Translations under genes and position numbers: made by a program | Part shown: positions 35,728 to 44,174 of the stretch, piece after piece | Numbering within the stretch: the first letter of the stretch is position 1 | Layout: each line of letters opens with the position of its first letter | Assembly: GCA_022072085.1 (NCBI GenBank) | Contig: JAJVII010000017.1 | Location: 1-64,000, forward strand | From: Phycisphaerae bacterium | GTDB lineage: Bacteria; Planctomycetota; Phycisphaerae; JAJVII01 | Direction: 5' to 3' | Length of the DNA: 64,000 bases | The notes under the pieces: model-generated | What the model saw: the letters and a program-made list of their open reading frames with translations, nothing else | Database searches by the model: none | What the model was told of the DNA's origin: nothing

Positions 35728-35826
35728 GAATTGCAGATTTCAGATTGGAGATTGCAGCTTGACGGATGGGCCGGGCGGCGACTGTCTGCCCAATCCGCAA
35801 TCCAAAATCTGAAATCTGCAATTCCC
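35728..35826. repeat. GCAGATTTCAGATTG-word hairpin
   Basis: The left arm (35728-35757) reads TTGCAGATTTCAGATTGG then AGATTGCAG. The right arm (35790-35826) is its complement with small changes (CAATCCAAAATCTGAAATCTGCAATT). About 32 bases form the loop. It starts nine bases after the macroglobulin stop codon and may double as its terminator. Confidence 0.8.
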
Positions 35827-35860
35827 CACCTCCTCGTCTGGCCCGTTTGGCAGCCCGGCC

Positions 35861-35866
35861 TATAAT
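35861..35866 (+). promoter_or_regulatory. -10 element TATAAT six bases before a start codon
   Basis: A perfect TATAAT is followed by GGCGGC and then the ATG of the AlkP-like lipoprotein gene. Transcription from this box would begin at or next to the ATG, giving a leaderless message. No ribosome-binding site is present. No clear -35 box is seen. Confidence 0.45.
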
Positions 35867-35872
35867 GGCGGC

Positions 35873-37393
35873 ATGAAACTTGCACAGGCCGCTTCCGCCG
35901 TTGCTTTGTTCCTGTTCACGCTCCTTCCCGGTTGCGCCGGGCCGGGGCCCGAACTGGCGCCGATCGCGCCGCTGAGCGTCGAAGCGTCTGCCGACGGCGG
36001 CGCGGCCCGCAGCTACGACTTCTCCGGCGACGGCGTTGCGGACTACGTCGAGCGGCTCGACGCAGCCGGGCGGCTGGTGTCCATCCGCTTCGACTCCGCG
36101 GGCAACGGGGCGCTGGACGGCGAGGTTCGGCTGGCCGACCCGGCCCGGCTGGCGTCGGCCCGGCGGTTGCTCATCATCCTGGACAGCGTGCCGTGGGAAG
36201 TCGTCGACGAGGTCCGCCGCCAGGGCCGCTTCGCCGCGTTCGGCCCGCCCTCGCACATCGTCGCCCCGTTTCCCGTGCTGACCGACCTGAGCCTGAACGA
36301 GTTCTTTGCCCGCTCGCCCGCGCCCGGCGCCGAGGCTGAGTACTTCGACCGGCAGGCCGGTCGGCTGGTCGATCCCTACAAGGTCTACTTCGACCAGTCC
36401 AACGCCCCCTGGCTGGCGGACACGGACTACAACCTGCCGTTCAAGAACCACTGGGCCCTGTATCTCTGGCCGGACCCCTGGTTCGCCCGCGAGTTGCACG
36501 ACATCCAGGCGCAGTTCACGGCCACGCCCGACGCCGCCTGCATGGTCGGCTACTGCGCCGGGACCAGCGCCCTGGGCGCCCGCTACGGCCGCAGCGGCCA
36601 CGTCCGCGCCCTGATCGAGGTCGACCGCCTCTGCCAGTGGCTGCTCCGCCGCACGCAGGGCCGGCTCGAGATCACGCTGATGAGCGACCACGGCCACCAC
36701 CTCGGCCGCCGCCGCATCGCGCTGCTCTCGGACCTGCTGACGCGCATGGGCTACCATGTCGGCAAGACGCTCAAGAACCCCGACGACGTGATCGTTCCGG
36801 AGTTCGACGTGGTCACCTACGCTGGCGTCTTCACCCGCTCGCCCGAACGCGTCGCCCGCGACCTGGTCGGCTGCGAGGGGATGGAGCTGACGGCCTGGCT
36901 GGAGGGCGACGCGGTCCGGGTCGTCGGCCGGCCGGGCGCGGCCCGCATCACGCGCTCGCCCGATGGCCGCCTGAAGTATGCCCCCGAGTCCGGCGATCCG
37001 CTGGGGTTGGCCGGCGTGCTCAAGGGCCTGGCGTCGGCCGGCAAGGCGGACGCCGCCGGGTTCGTCAGCGACGCCGACTGGTTCGACGCGACGATGCGCC
37101 ACGAGTATCCCGACGCGGTGGACCGGCTGTGGGGTGCGTTCCACGGGCTGGTCGTGAACGTGCCCGACGTGCTGGTTTCGACCGACGACGAGCACTTCTG
37201 CGGCTCACCGTTCATGGCCCGCTACGTGGACCTGATCGGCGCTCACGGCAACCTGCGGCAGATGAGCACCTACGGGTTCATGATGACGACGGCAGGCGAC
37301 CTGCCCCCCTTCATGCGGATGCGCGACGCCCGCGCCGACCTGGCCAAGGCGGGCTTCGCCCTGCCCGACCGGCCGGCCCCGGCTGCGCAATAG
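35873..37393 (+). CDS. Lipoprotein of the alkaline-phosphatase-like superfamily
   Basis: A 506-residue exported lipoprotein (lipobox LLPGC, Cys21). Residues 48-90 hold two Asp/Gly-rich turns (DFSGDGVADYVE and DSAGNGALDGEV) that look like calcium-binding FG-GAP or dockerin-type loops. The main domain has LLIILDSVPWEVV with a candidate metal Asp104, a Thr/Ser region LTDLSLNEFF where the nucleophile would lie, and SDHGHH at 271-276, the metal motif of phosphodiesterase and sulfatase-type AlkP enzymes. The substrate is unknown. TATAAT six bases before the ATG suggests a leaderless start. It precedes a GT-C-like membrane protein and an SDR in the same direction. Confidence 0.72.
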   Translation: MKLAQAASAVALFLFTLLPGCAGPGPELAPIAPLSVEASADGGAARSYDFSGDGVADYVERLDAAGRLVSIRFDSAGNGALDGEVRLADPARLASARRLLIILDSVPWEVVDEVRRQGRFAAFGPPSHIVAPFPVLTDLSLNEFFARSPAPGAEAEYFDRQAGRLVDPYKVYFDQSNAPWLADTDYNLPFKNHWALYLWPDPWFARELHDIQAQFTATPDAACMVGYCAGTSALGARYGRSGHVRALIEVDRLCQWLLRRTQGRLEITLMSDHGHHLGRRRIALLSDLLTRMGYHVGKTLKNPDDVIVPEFDVVTYAGVFTRSPERVARDLVGCEGMELTAWLEGDAVRVVGRPGAARITRSPDGRLKYAPESGDPLGLAGVLKGLASAGKADAAGFVSDADWFDATMRHEYPDAVDRLWGAFHGLVVNVPDVLVSTDDEHFCGSPFMARYVDLIGAHGNLRQMSTYGFMMTTAGDLPPFMRMRDARADLAKAGFALPDRPAPAAQ

Positions 37394-37401
37394 GAGAGGA
37401 A

Positions 37402-37498
37402 TTGCCACAGATGGACACAGATGCACACAGATCGAGAGAAGACATTCGTTCCTTCCCTCTCCGGTTCATCTGTGCCAATCTGTGTCCATCTGTGGCGA
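37402..37498. repeat. CACAGATGGACACAGATG-word hairpin
   Basis: The left arm (37402-37432) reads GCCACAGATGGACACAGATG then CACACAGAT. The right arm (37465-37498) is the reverse complement with one altered word. The loop is about 32 bases. It begins eight bases after the AlkP-like stop codon. A lone half-copy is at 28452-28480. Confidence 0.85.
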
Positions 37499-37546
37499 CG
37501 ATCCGGATGGCGGGGGCGGAGCGGCGCGGCTATCATAGCCCCTTTC

Positions 37547-39907
37547 ATGAATCAGCAGGCATCCAAAGACGGATCGGAACGTGCACGGCAGACGCGGCTG
37601 GACCTGGCCGGGGCGGCGGTCTGCTTTGCGCTGGCGGTCGTGCTGCTGCACGGCGTGTCGCTGCACGACCCGCTGTTCCTCGACGACCACCTGCACCACT
37701 ACAACATCGCGCGGATGGGCTATCGGCCCAGCGACCTGATCAACGCGACGACGATCCGCCCGGGCGAGTTCCTGGAGGCGTGGTGGCAGCAGAAGCCGAT
37801 CCAGTGGGTCTATCCCAGGCCGGCGGCGACGCTGCTGGCCAAGGCGGTCTACGACCTGAGCGGCGGCAGCCTGGTGGCGATGCACGCGGTGAGCCTGGCG
37901 CTGCACTGGGCGACGACCTTCCTGGTGTTCCTGCTGTGCCGGGGGCTGACGCGGAACTACGCCTGGTCGCTGATCGGCGGGCTGCTGTTCGCGGTCTACC
38001 CGCACGCGACGTTCGCGGTAGGGTGGCTGGCGGCGCAGAACATCGTGCTGGCCACGGCGCTGATGCTCGGGGCGCTGCTGCTGTGGGTGCGGGCGTCGGG
38101 GCTGGACATCCACGCCGGGCCGCGCGGGCCGCTGGCGTCGCCCGAAGGGCAGGGGGGCGCAGGCGTCACGGCGGCCGCTGCCGCCCCGCCGCTGCGACTG
38201 GGATCGGCCCTCGGCGTCGTCGGGCTTTGGGTCGTCGCGCTGTTCTCGCGCGAGAACGCGGTTATGCTGCCGGCGGTGATGGCAGCGTTCGACACGGCGT
38301 TCGGCGGGTGGCGCTGGCTGTGGAAGCGGCGATGGGTCTACGCGGCGATGGCCGTGATCGGCGTCGGGTACCTGGCCTGGCGGCTGGTATTCCACTACAG
38401 CCCGCTGCCGGCGGTCTACTACCGCGCCCCCGAGGCCGGATGGGTCTACCCGTTCTGGTTCCTCGCCAAGCTGCTGCACTACGTCGTCGCGACGATCTGG
38501 CTGAGCCCGATGACCATCGGGCCCAGCGGTCGCTACAACCCCTGGCTGGAATCGCCCGGCGATTGCCTGCTCATGCTCGGCGTCCTGGCGGTCATGTCCG
38601 GCGGCTACTGGATGGCCACCCGCCGGGCCCGCGGCTGGTGGATCTGGCCGCTCTGGGTGCTGCTGGCGGTGCTGCCCGTGACGCCGGTGCTGGCCACGCC
38701 GCACTCCGGCTACCTGCCCGGCGTGGGCTATGCGGTGGCGATGGTGCTGGCCGCCGGGCTGCTCCGGCATCTCCAGCCGCCGACGCTGGCCGCCCGCGCG
38801 TCGCGCTACGTCGTGGTCTGGTTCCTCGCCGCCACCATCAGCTACGTTCCCATCTATCGCTACACCTGGGCGGGCATGATCGCCGCCGAGCAGCTCACCA
38901 CGCGGCAGATTGCCGCCGAGCCGCCTGGCGCCGGGGTGACCGACCTGTACTTCATCAACATGCCCTTCGCCAACGTCTACGAGCAGCTCCAGCTCCAGGA
39001 GCGCGACTGCTGGGGCCGCGCCGCCGCCGGCGTCCGCTGCCACGTGCTCACCGTCGCCCCCGACGTGCTGCGGATGGAGGACCCCTGCGACCTCCGCCAG
39101 CTCGATGGCCACAGCTTCACGCTGACCATCCGCGGCGACCGCTACTTCTCGGGCCTGCTCGGCCGGTACCTCGTCCAGGCGATGCGCACCGACGGCCCGC
39201 TCCGCGCGGGCCAATCCGTCCGCGGCGACGGCTACGACGTGCTGATCCTCGACGCCTCCCCAGCCGGCGTGCGGAGCCTCCGCTTCACGTTCGACCGCCC
39301 GCTGGCTGATGCGTCCTGCCGCTTCTATCTGGGCAGCCGCGTCTGCTCGGCCGCCCGGATCGCCTGGTCCGCGGGCGTCCCCCAACACGCCGCCAACGCG
39401 CCAGAAACACTTGCACAACACGCCGTCAGCCTGCAAAATGTTCAGCAGGCCGCCGTCCGACTGGACGCCGGCGACGCCCGGGCCGCCGGCGATCTGCTGG
39501 CCGGCCTGGCCTCGGACGACGCCGACGTCCGCAGCGCCGCCCGGGCGGCCCTTCAGCCGGTCGTTGAGTACCTGGCCGAGGCGACCGGGGCCGCGCCGCC
39601 GCAGGCCGACTGCTGGCTTGACCCGGCGGCCGGGCAGGAGGCTCGGCTGGCCGACTGGTGGACGCGGACCACGTCGCCCGACCCGACGATGGTGCGGCGG
39701 CTGTGGACGCAGCGCGACTGCTGGGCCGACGTCCGGGAGGCCCGCGACCGCTATTATTCAGTGATGGCCATCGTGCGGGCCATCGTCCAGTCGGACATGT
39801 ATCTGACCGGCCCGCCCTATCCCGGACCGGAGGGCGGCGGGACCGGCGAAGCCGATATCTCGGGCTTGCACGTCGGGGCCCGCGACGGTATAGAAGGCCG
39901 ACGTTAA
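37547..39907 (+). CDS. Polytopic membrane protein, GT-C glycosyltransferase-like
   Basis: A 786-residue protein. About eleven hydrophobic spans fill the first 450 residues, followed by a soluble C-terminal part of about 320 residues. An acidic pair in the first outer loop (FLDDHLHHYN, Asp46-Asp47) fits the catalytic loop of PMT/ArnT-type (GT-C) glycosyltransferases that use polyprenyl-phosphate sugars. The WLAAQNIVLATAL and FSRENAVMLPAVMAAF helices are also familiar from that group. The C-terminal domain includes a helical, HEAT-like stretch (LLAGLASDDADVRSAARAALQ). An open frame upstream was excluded because it translates the hairpin repeat. Function is inferred only from topology. Confidence 0.7.
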   Translation: MNQQASKDGSERARQTRLDLAGAAVCFALAVVLLHGVSLHDPLFLDDHLHHYNIARMGYRPSDLINATTIRPGEFLEAWWQQKPIQWVYPRPAATLLAKAVYDLSGGSLVAMHAVSLALHWATTFLVFLLCRGLTRNYAWSLIGGLLFAVYPHATFAVGWLAAQNIVLATALMLGALLLWVRASGLDIHAGPRGPLASPEGQGGAGVTAAAAAPPLRLGSALGVVGLWVVALFSRENAVMLPAVMAAFDTAFGGWRWLWKRRWVYAAMAVIGVGYLAWRLVFHYSPLPAVYYRAPEAGWVYPFWFLAKLLHYVVATIWLSPMTIGPSGRYNPWLESPGDCLLMLGVLAVMSGGYWMATRRARGWWIWPLWVLLAVLPVTPVLATPHSGYLPGVGYAVAMVLAAGLLRHLQPPTLAARASRYVVVWFLAATISYVPIYRYTWAGMIAAEQLTTRQIAAEPPGAGVTDLYFINMPFANVYEQLQLQERDCWGRAAAGVRCHVLTVAPDVLRMEDPCDLRQLDGHSFTLTIRGDRYFSGLLGRYLVQAMRTDGPLRAGQSVRGDGYDVLILDASPAGVRSLRFTFDRPLADASCRFYLGSRVCSAARIAWSAGVPQHAANAPETLAQHAVSLQNVQQAAVRLDAGDARAAGDLLAGLASDDADVRSAARAALQPVVEYLAEATGAAPPQADCWLDPAAGQEARLADWWTRTTSPDPTMVRRLWTQRDCWADVREARDRYYSVMAIVRAIVQSDMYLTGPPYPGPEGGGTGEADISGLHVGARDGIEGRR

Positions 39908-39920
39908 TTTCCGATACCGC

Positions 39921-41042
39921 ATGAAGCAATCGCAGACCACCACATTCATGACCGGCGCAACCGGCTTTCTCGGCCAGTTTGTCCTGCGCGACCTGCTGGC
40001 GCGGGGCCGGCGGATCGTCGTCATGTTGCGGGCGCCGCTGGCCGCCTCGGTCGCCAGGCTGACCGAGCTGATGGCCGCCCTTGGCGTCGACCTGGCTGAC
40101 CGCATCGCCGCCGGCCGCGTGCTGCCGGTCGAGGGCGGGCTGCCCGGCCCGCTGCCCGAGCCGACCTGGGGTCGCACGGACGAGATTCTCGCGTCGGCTG
40201 CCAGCCTCCAGCTCTATGCCAACGGCAACGGCGAGCCCTACGAGACCAACGTGGAGGGCGCCGCGGCCCTGATCGCCTGGGCGGCCCGCCACGGCGTGCC
40301 GGGCATCCACGCGGTCAGCACGGCCTACGTGTGTGGAAAGACCAGCCGACTTGTCCGCGAGGTCTTCCACCATCCGCAGCCGGACTTCGCGACCGCATAC
40401 GAGCAGAGCAAGTGGCAGGCCGAGCGGATGTTGGCCGACTGGTCCGCCGCCCCGGGCCGATGCCTCACGGTCATGCGTCCGAGCATGATCGTCGGGGACG
40501 CGACCAACGGCTATTCGACGCAGTTCGGCGGGTTCTACCAGTTCGCCCGGATGCTCTGCGTGCTCAAGAAGCAGTACGGCAACGGCAACGGACACCGCAC
40601 GCACATCCCGTTGCGGCTGCCCGGCGGGCCCGACGAGCCGCAGAATTTCGTCCCGGTGGACGCGGTGTCGCGGATGACGGCCGAGATCGTCTGCGACCCG
40701 TCGCTGCACGGGCGGATCTACCACCTCACGCCGGTGACCCCGACGACCAACCAGGACATCAAGGAAGCGTTCGACGACTACTTCAACATCGACGGCGGGC
40801 AGTTCACCGGCTGCGAGAACCTGGACGGCCCGCAGTCGGCCGCCGAGACGCTGATGTGGGGGCAGGCCAAGCCGCTGACCGAGCGGGTGGGCCTGACGCC
40901 GCACTTCGATCACACCAATTCCCGCCAGGTGATGGAACGCGAGGGCGTCGGTTACCCGACGCTGGACCGCGCCGCCATGTTCCGCCTGCTGGAGTACGCC
41001 GTCACCCACAACTGGGGCACGGGCAACGGCAACGGCCGCTGA
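39921..41042 (+). CDS. NAD(P)-dependent SDR reductase, thioester-reductase-like
   Basis: A 373-residue extended short-chain dehydrogenase. The Rossmann motif is TGATGFLG (11-18), and the catalytic pair Tyr160-x-x-x-Lys164 lies in YEQSKWQAE. The substrate half (RPSMIVGDATNGYSTQFGG, VPVDAVSRMTAEIV) fits the 'male sterility'/fatty-acyl reductase and thioester-reductase branch rather than sugar epimerases. It may reduce an acyl thioester or act on an isoprenoid or lipid. Its start is 13 bases after the membrane-protein stop, so the two probably form an operon. The tail NWGTGNGNGR is low-complexity. Confidence 0.8.
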   Translation: MKQSQTTTFMTGATGFLGQFVLRDLLARGRRIVVMLRAPLAASVARLTELMAALGVDLADRIAAGRVLPVEGGLPGPLPEPTWGRTDEILASAASLQLYANGNGEPYETNVEGAAALIAWAARHGVPGIHAVSTAYVCGKTSRLVREVFHHPQPDFATAYEQSKWQAERMLADWSAAPGRCLTVMRPSMIVGDATNGYSTQFGGFYQFARMLCVLKKQYGNGNGHRTHIPLRLPGGPDEPQNFVPVDAVSRMTAEIVCDPSLHGRIYHLTPVTPTTNQDIKEAFDDYFNIDGGQFTGCENLDGPQSAAETLMWGQAKPLTERVGLTPHFDHTNSRQVMEREGVGYPTLDRAAMFRLLEYAVTHNWGTGNGNGR

Positions 41043-41521
41043 GCCTTCCTGCACTCCTCGGAAAAGGCAACCGCCAAGAGCGCCAAGGCCAAGACGCCAA
41101 GGCCGCCAAGTGGGGCCTCTTAGGGGCCTGGTCCGTTCTTCGCCTCTTAGGGGACTGGTCCGCTTTTCGCGTCTTCGCGAAAAGGGGACCGGTCCCCCTC
41201 TCCCCCTCTTGGCTTCGCGCCCCTTCGTGTTGAACCCCCTGCACGAATCCCCCCTAAATTCCGAGAATTTTTCGCTGGCCAAACCGTCGGCCGGGCCGAC
41301 ACATGGGCCGCCGGCCGGAATCGGCCCGATTTACAGGCCTTCCGTAAGTCCCATTTTCCACCGGCCGCGACCCTATATACGGAGGGCGTGTGTCTTCTTC
41401 TGCGCCCCTGCCCGCTCGCCAGCAGCGAGCAGTCGAACCGGCAGCAGCCGGGAGTTGTCGCGCCCTTGGGGGCCTGGCCTGTCACGAGTCCGGATGCGGG
41501 GCCTCTTAGGGGACTGGTCCC
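41043..41521. repeat. Repeat cluster: GCCAAG words and CCTCTTAGGGGACTGGTCC units
   Basis: This 479-base gap has no gene. At 41070-41110 stands a run of GCCAAGAGCGCCAAGGCCAA words. Units of CCTCTTAGGGG(C/A)CTGGTCC occur at 41116-41134, 41143-41161 and 41502-41520, and a GGGGACCGGTCCCC palindrome at 41184-41197. The last unit runs into the stop codon of the leftward glycosyltransferase gene. Between about 41225 and 41490 nothing recognisable is seen. Confidence 0.75.
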
Positions 41522-42811
41522 CTATGAGCAGCAGGGGGCGCCGGCGACGCGCAGGCCGGCCTGCTGGAGTTGCTGGAGGCGGAAATGGAGGTAGAAGTCC
41601 TTGTAGAGGCCGGCCACGTCCGACGGATTGAAATAGTGGAACGCCTCGTGGCGGCCCTGGTCGGCCAGCTTCGCCCGCAACGCCGCGTCGGTCAGCACCA
41701 GGCGGACCTGCCGGGCCATGTCGCGCGGGTCGTACGGCTGGGCCAGCAGGGCGTTGTGGTGGTCCTCCAGCAGTTCGCAGACGCCCGTCGTCGCGGCGGC
41801 CACCACGGGCACGCCGGCGGCCATCGCCCAGCCGACGTGCGTCGTCTCGACCTCATTGCCCGAGGCGTGCACCAGCAGGTCGGCGGCGGCGACAAGCTGC
41901 GGCCAGTCGAACCGTCGGCCGGGGAAGCGGCACATCTTCGCGAAGCCCGCGTTGGCGATCCAGCTTTGCAGCGTGTCGCGGACCGGCCCGTCGCCGGGGA
42001 CGACGATCCGCAGGTTCGGCATGAGCAGGTTGACGACCGCGGCTGCCCAGAGGGCGTGCTTCTGGTCCTCGTCGCGGCGGCACCATCCGCCGGCCAGCAG
42101 GACCGGGCCGGCGTCGGGCTCGATGCCCAGCTCGGCGCGGACCGCGGCGCGATCGACGCGATTGATGCGGCCCATCTCCAGCGGCGGGCGCAGGGCGCCG
42201 ACGTGATCGCCGCCAAACCCCGCGGCCGCTGCCTGCTTGCGCAGCTCCTGCGAGCGGGCGATGACGTTGACCTCCCAGCCCGGTCGGCGGGCGGCGAGGT
42301 AGGCGACCCAGCTCAGCTCGCGATGGGCGTTGCCGCGATAGAGTTCGATGGCCAGCGGCACGCGGGCCAGCGCTGGTCGGCCGATCGTCGCGGCGGCGGC
42401 CATCAGCGCGGCCCGCGGGCTGTGGGCGTGGACGAGGCGGACCGGCCGACGCGGGCCGCCGTCGTCGCGGGTGGCCGCGGGGCCTTCAAGGCCGCCGAGC
42501 AGGCGTCGGCCCAGCGCGAGCGAGCGGGCCGGCTCGATGGTCCCGCGCAGCGGGATCGGCTCGAAGGGCAGGTCGTAGCGGGCGAGCCAGTCGCGGTGCG
42601 GGCCGTCGCCCAGCGCGAGCACGCGCTGGGGGAACTGCGTCGCGCCCAGCCGATCGGTCAGCAGCCGGATGAGCGAGCAGACGGCCGGCGAGCAGTCGGC
42701 GTCGACCAGGTGCAGGATGCCGAAGCCGCGGTCGGCCGGCGAGGGCGGAGCGTCGGGGGCGTCGGCGATGTCCGGGGCGTCGGGGCCTGTCGAAGCGGGG
42801 GTGTCGGTCAC
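41522..42811 (-). CDS. GT4-type glycosyltransferase
   Basis: A 429-residue GT-B fold enzyme. The N-terminal half starts, after an Asp/Ala/Pro-rich leader of about 30 residues, with FGILHLVDADCSPAVCSLIRLL and VHAHSPRAALMAAA. The C-terminal half has LLAGGWCRRDEDQKHAL, LRIVVPGDGPVRDTLQSW, the E-x7-E region VEVTTHVGW-type (HASGNEVETTHVGWAMAAGVPVV) and a nucleotide-sugar tail. The product would be an envelope glycan or glycolipid. The start is GTG, inside a GTGA overlap with the upstream lipoprotein gene, so translation is coupled. The stop codon lies within a dispersed repeat, so the extreme C-terminus (APCCS) may have been reshaped by it. Confidence 0.85.
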   Translation of the reverse strand: MTDTPASTGPDAPDIADAPDAPPSPADRGFGILHLVDADCSPAVCSLIRLLTDRLGATQFPQRVLALGDGPHRDWLARYDLPFEPIPLRGTIEPARSLALGRRLLGGLEGPAATRDDGGPRRPVRLVHAHSPRAALMAAAATIGRPALARVPLAIELYRGNAHRELSWVAYLAARRPGWEVNVIARSQELRKQAAAAGFGGDHVGALRPPLEMGRINRVDRAAVRAELGIEPDAGPVLLAGGWCRRDEDQKHALWAAAVVNLLMPNLRIVVPGDGPVRDTLQSWIANAGFAKMCRFPGRRFDWPQLVAAADLLVHASGNEVETTHVGWAMAAGVPVVAAATTGVCELLEDHHNALLAQPYDPRDMARQVRLVLTDAALRAKLADQGRHEAFHYFNPSDVAGLYKDFYLHFRLQQLQQAGLRVAGAPCCS

Positions 42812-43497
42812 TTCTCGACGCCCTCCGCGTTGGTGCGGGCCTCTTCGGAGGCCGAAATCGTGTGCTTGTAGAAGAGCCGGGCGATCTTCTTGCCCAGCCC
42901 CTCGGCCAGTTGGCGGGGCAGTTCGCCGGTCGGGTCGCCGACGCGGCCGCGGGCGGTGAGGTCTTCGAAGACGATCTCCTCGCCGGCGTCCTCGATGGGC
43001 CAGACCTGGTCGCCGGTCTCGACGTCGAAGACCTTGACGAACGCGGTGAGGCGGCCCTGCTCCTCGACGTGGTTGACGGGGTCGGGCTCCTGGTATCGGC
43101 CGAGCGTGACGTGCAGGACGCGCGTCGCCTGGAGCTCGCGGCCCAGCCGCGTGGGCGACCAGTCGCGGGCCGTCGCGTAACGTGCCTGGAGCCGGTTCAC
43201 CTCGTCGGGCTTGATGATGTTCGCGTTGACCACGTCGTGGCGGCGGTCGGCCAGTTCGGTGCGGACGGACTGCTCGACGTCGCGGCGGATGGTTCCGGTG
43301 GTGGGGGTGCGCATCTGATCGACGGTCTCGTCGACCAGGACGAGCAGGCGTCCCTTGCTCAGGTCGGCGACGGGCTGAACGATCGTGTCGCCCTGGAGGG
43401 CCTGGGCGATGAAGCCCATGCCCTGGCATCCGCCCAGCAGCGGCAGGGCCAGGGCGGCCAGCAGGAGCGTCAGCCGGGAGCGGCGGGTGTCAGTCAT
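42808..43497 (-). CDS. Lipoprotein, paralogue of the preceding operon gene
   Basis: A 229-residue lipoprotein (lipobox LLGGC). It has the strand-helix pattern of TolB-N/CsgG-like domains: a beta strand (GRLLVLVDE), a long helix (IRRDVEQSVRTELADR), NIIKPDEVNRLQAR, then LGRELQATRVLHVTLGRY, VKVFDVETGDQVWP and a C-terminal AEGLGKKIARLFYKH. The same order of elements appears in the gene just upstream, so the two are paralogues. The family function is unknown; CsgG/TolB-like lipoproteins typically assemble at the outer membrane. It overlaps the upstream gene by eight bases and the GT4 gene by four. Confidence 0.75.
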   Translation of the reverse strand: MTDTRRSRLTLLLAALALPLLGGCQGMGFIAQALQGDTIVQPVADLSKGRLLVLVDETVDQMRTPTTGTIRRDVEQSVRTELADRRHDVVNANIIKPDEVNRLQARYATARDWSPTRLGRELQATRVLHVTLGRYQEPDPVNHVEEQGRLTAFVKVFDVETGDQVWPIEDAGEEIVFEDLTARGRVGDPTGELPRQLAEGLGKKIARLFYKHTISASEEARTNAEGVEK

Positions 43498-44146
43498 ACT
43501 TGGGCCCCTTCTGCACGTAGAAGGCCTTGGCCAACTGCTCGGCGAAACGCGTCAGCAGCATGGTGCGGCCCTTGCTGATCTTGCTGGGGATCGCCCCGGA
43601 GGACTCGTCGCCGCCCGCGGCGGGATACTCCAGCGTCAGGTGGTCGTTGCTCCAGACCTGCTCGTGGCCGGCCGGGCGGGCGGGGTCGTAGAGCATGCAG
43701 TTGGTCGACAGCTTGCCCGACTGGAACTGCACCTGGCCGGAGGTCTCCAGCTTGTAGTAGCCGACGTTGATCCGCAGCAGGCGGTCGGCACCGAACTGCT
43801 TGGCCAGCGCGGTCGGGCTGGATTCATACCAGTGCGAGTTCTGCGACTGGTACTCGCGGATGACGTTCTGGGGGATGATGACAACGCTGGGGATGTGCTC
43901 CTTGATCGCGGCCTCGCAGTGCCGGGCCAGGTCGTAGCGCAGGCTCGCGTCGGCCATCTCGGTGTCGGGCGTCGTCCAGACGATGACCGCCAGCCTGCTG
44001 GTCGGCAGGTCGGGGTAATCCGCCGGCGTGGTCTGGCTGCCCTGAAGCGGGCCGGCCCAGAAATAGGCCGTCTCGCACCCGCCGGCCGACAGCAGCAGCG
44101 CGACCCCGCCGGCTGCCAGCAACGCGCCTCGCAAGATGCCTCTCAT
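43490..44146 (-). CDS. Lipoprotein heading a glycosyltransferase operon
   Basis: A 218-residue exported lipoprotein (lipobox SAGGC). It contains RLAVIVWTTPD, a helix (SLRYDLARHCEAAIKEH), VVIIPQNVIREYQ, ALAKQFGADRLLRINVGYY and a C-terminal helix FAEQLAKAFYV. This sequence of strands and helices mirrors the next gene. Both probably sit at the outer membrane, perhaps as a heteromeric pair serving the coupled glycosyltransferase. No known Pfam name can be assigned with confidence; DUF799/CsgG-like is the best comparison. The gene is the first of three overlapping genes. Confidence 0.75.
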   Translation of the reverse strand: MRGILRGALLAAGGVALLLSAGGCETAYFWAGPLQGSQTTPADYPDLPTSRLAVIVWTTPDTEMADASLRYDLARHCEAAIKEHIPSVVIIPQNVIREYQSQNSHWYESSPTALAKQFGADRLLRINVGYYKLETSGQVQFQSGKLSTNCMLYDPARPAGHEQVWSNDHLTLEYPAAGGDESSGAIPSKISKGRTMLLTRFAEQLAKAFYVQKGPKYD

Positions 44147-44174
44147 GCCGCGTTCCTCCGCAGGTGGACCGCCG

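Noticed and set aside
41225-41490. Possible small gene between the SDR and the glycosyltransferase genes
   Set aside because: Short frames here have no ribosome-binding site, overlap repeats, and show no coding bias.
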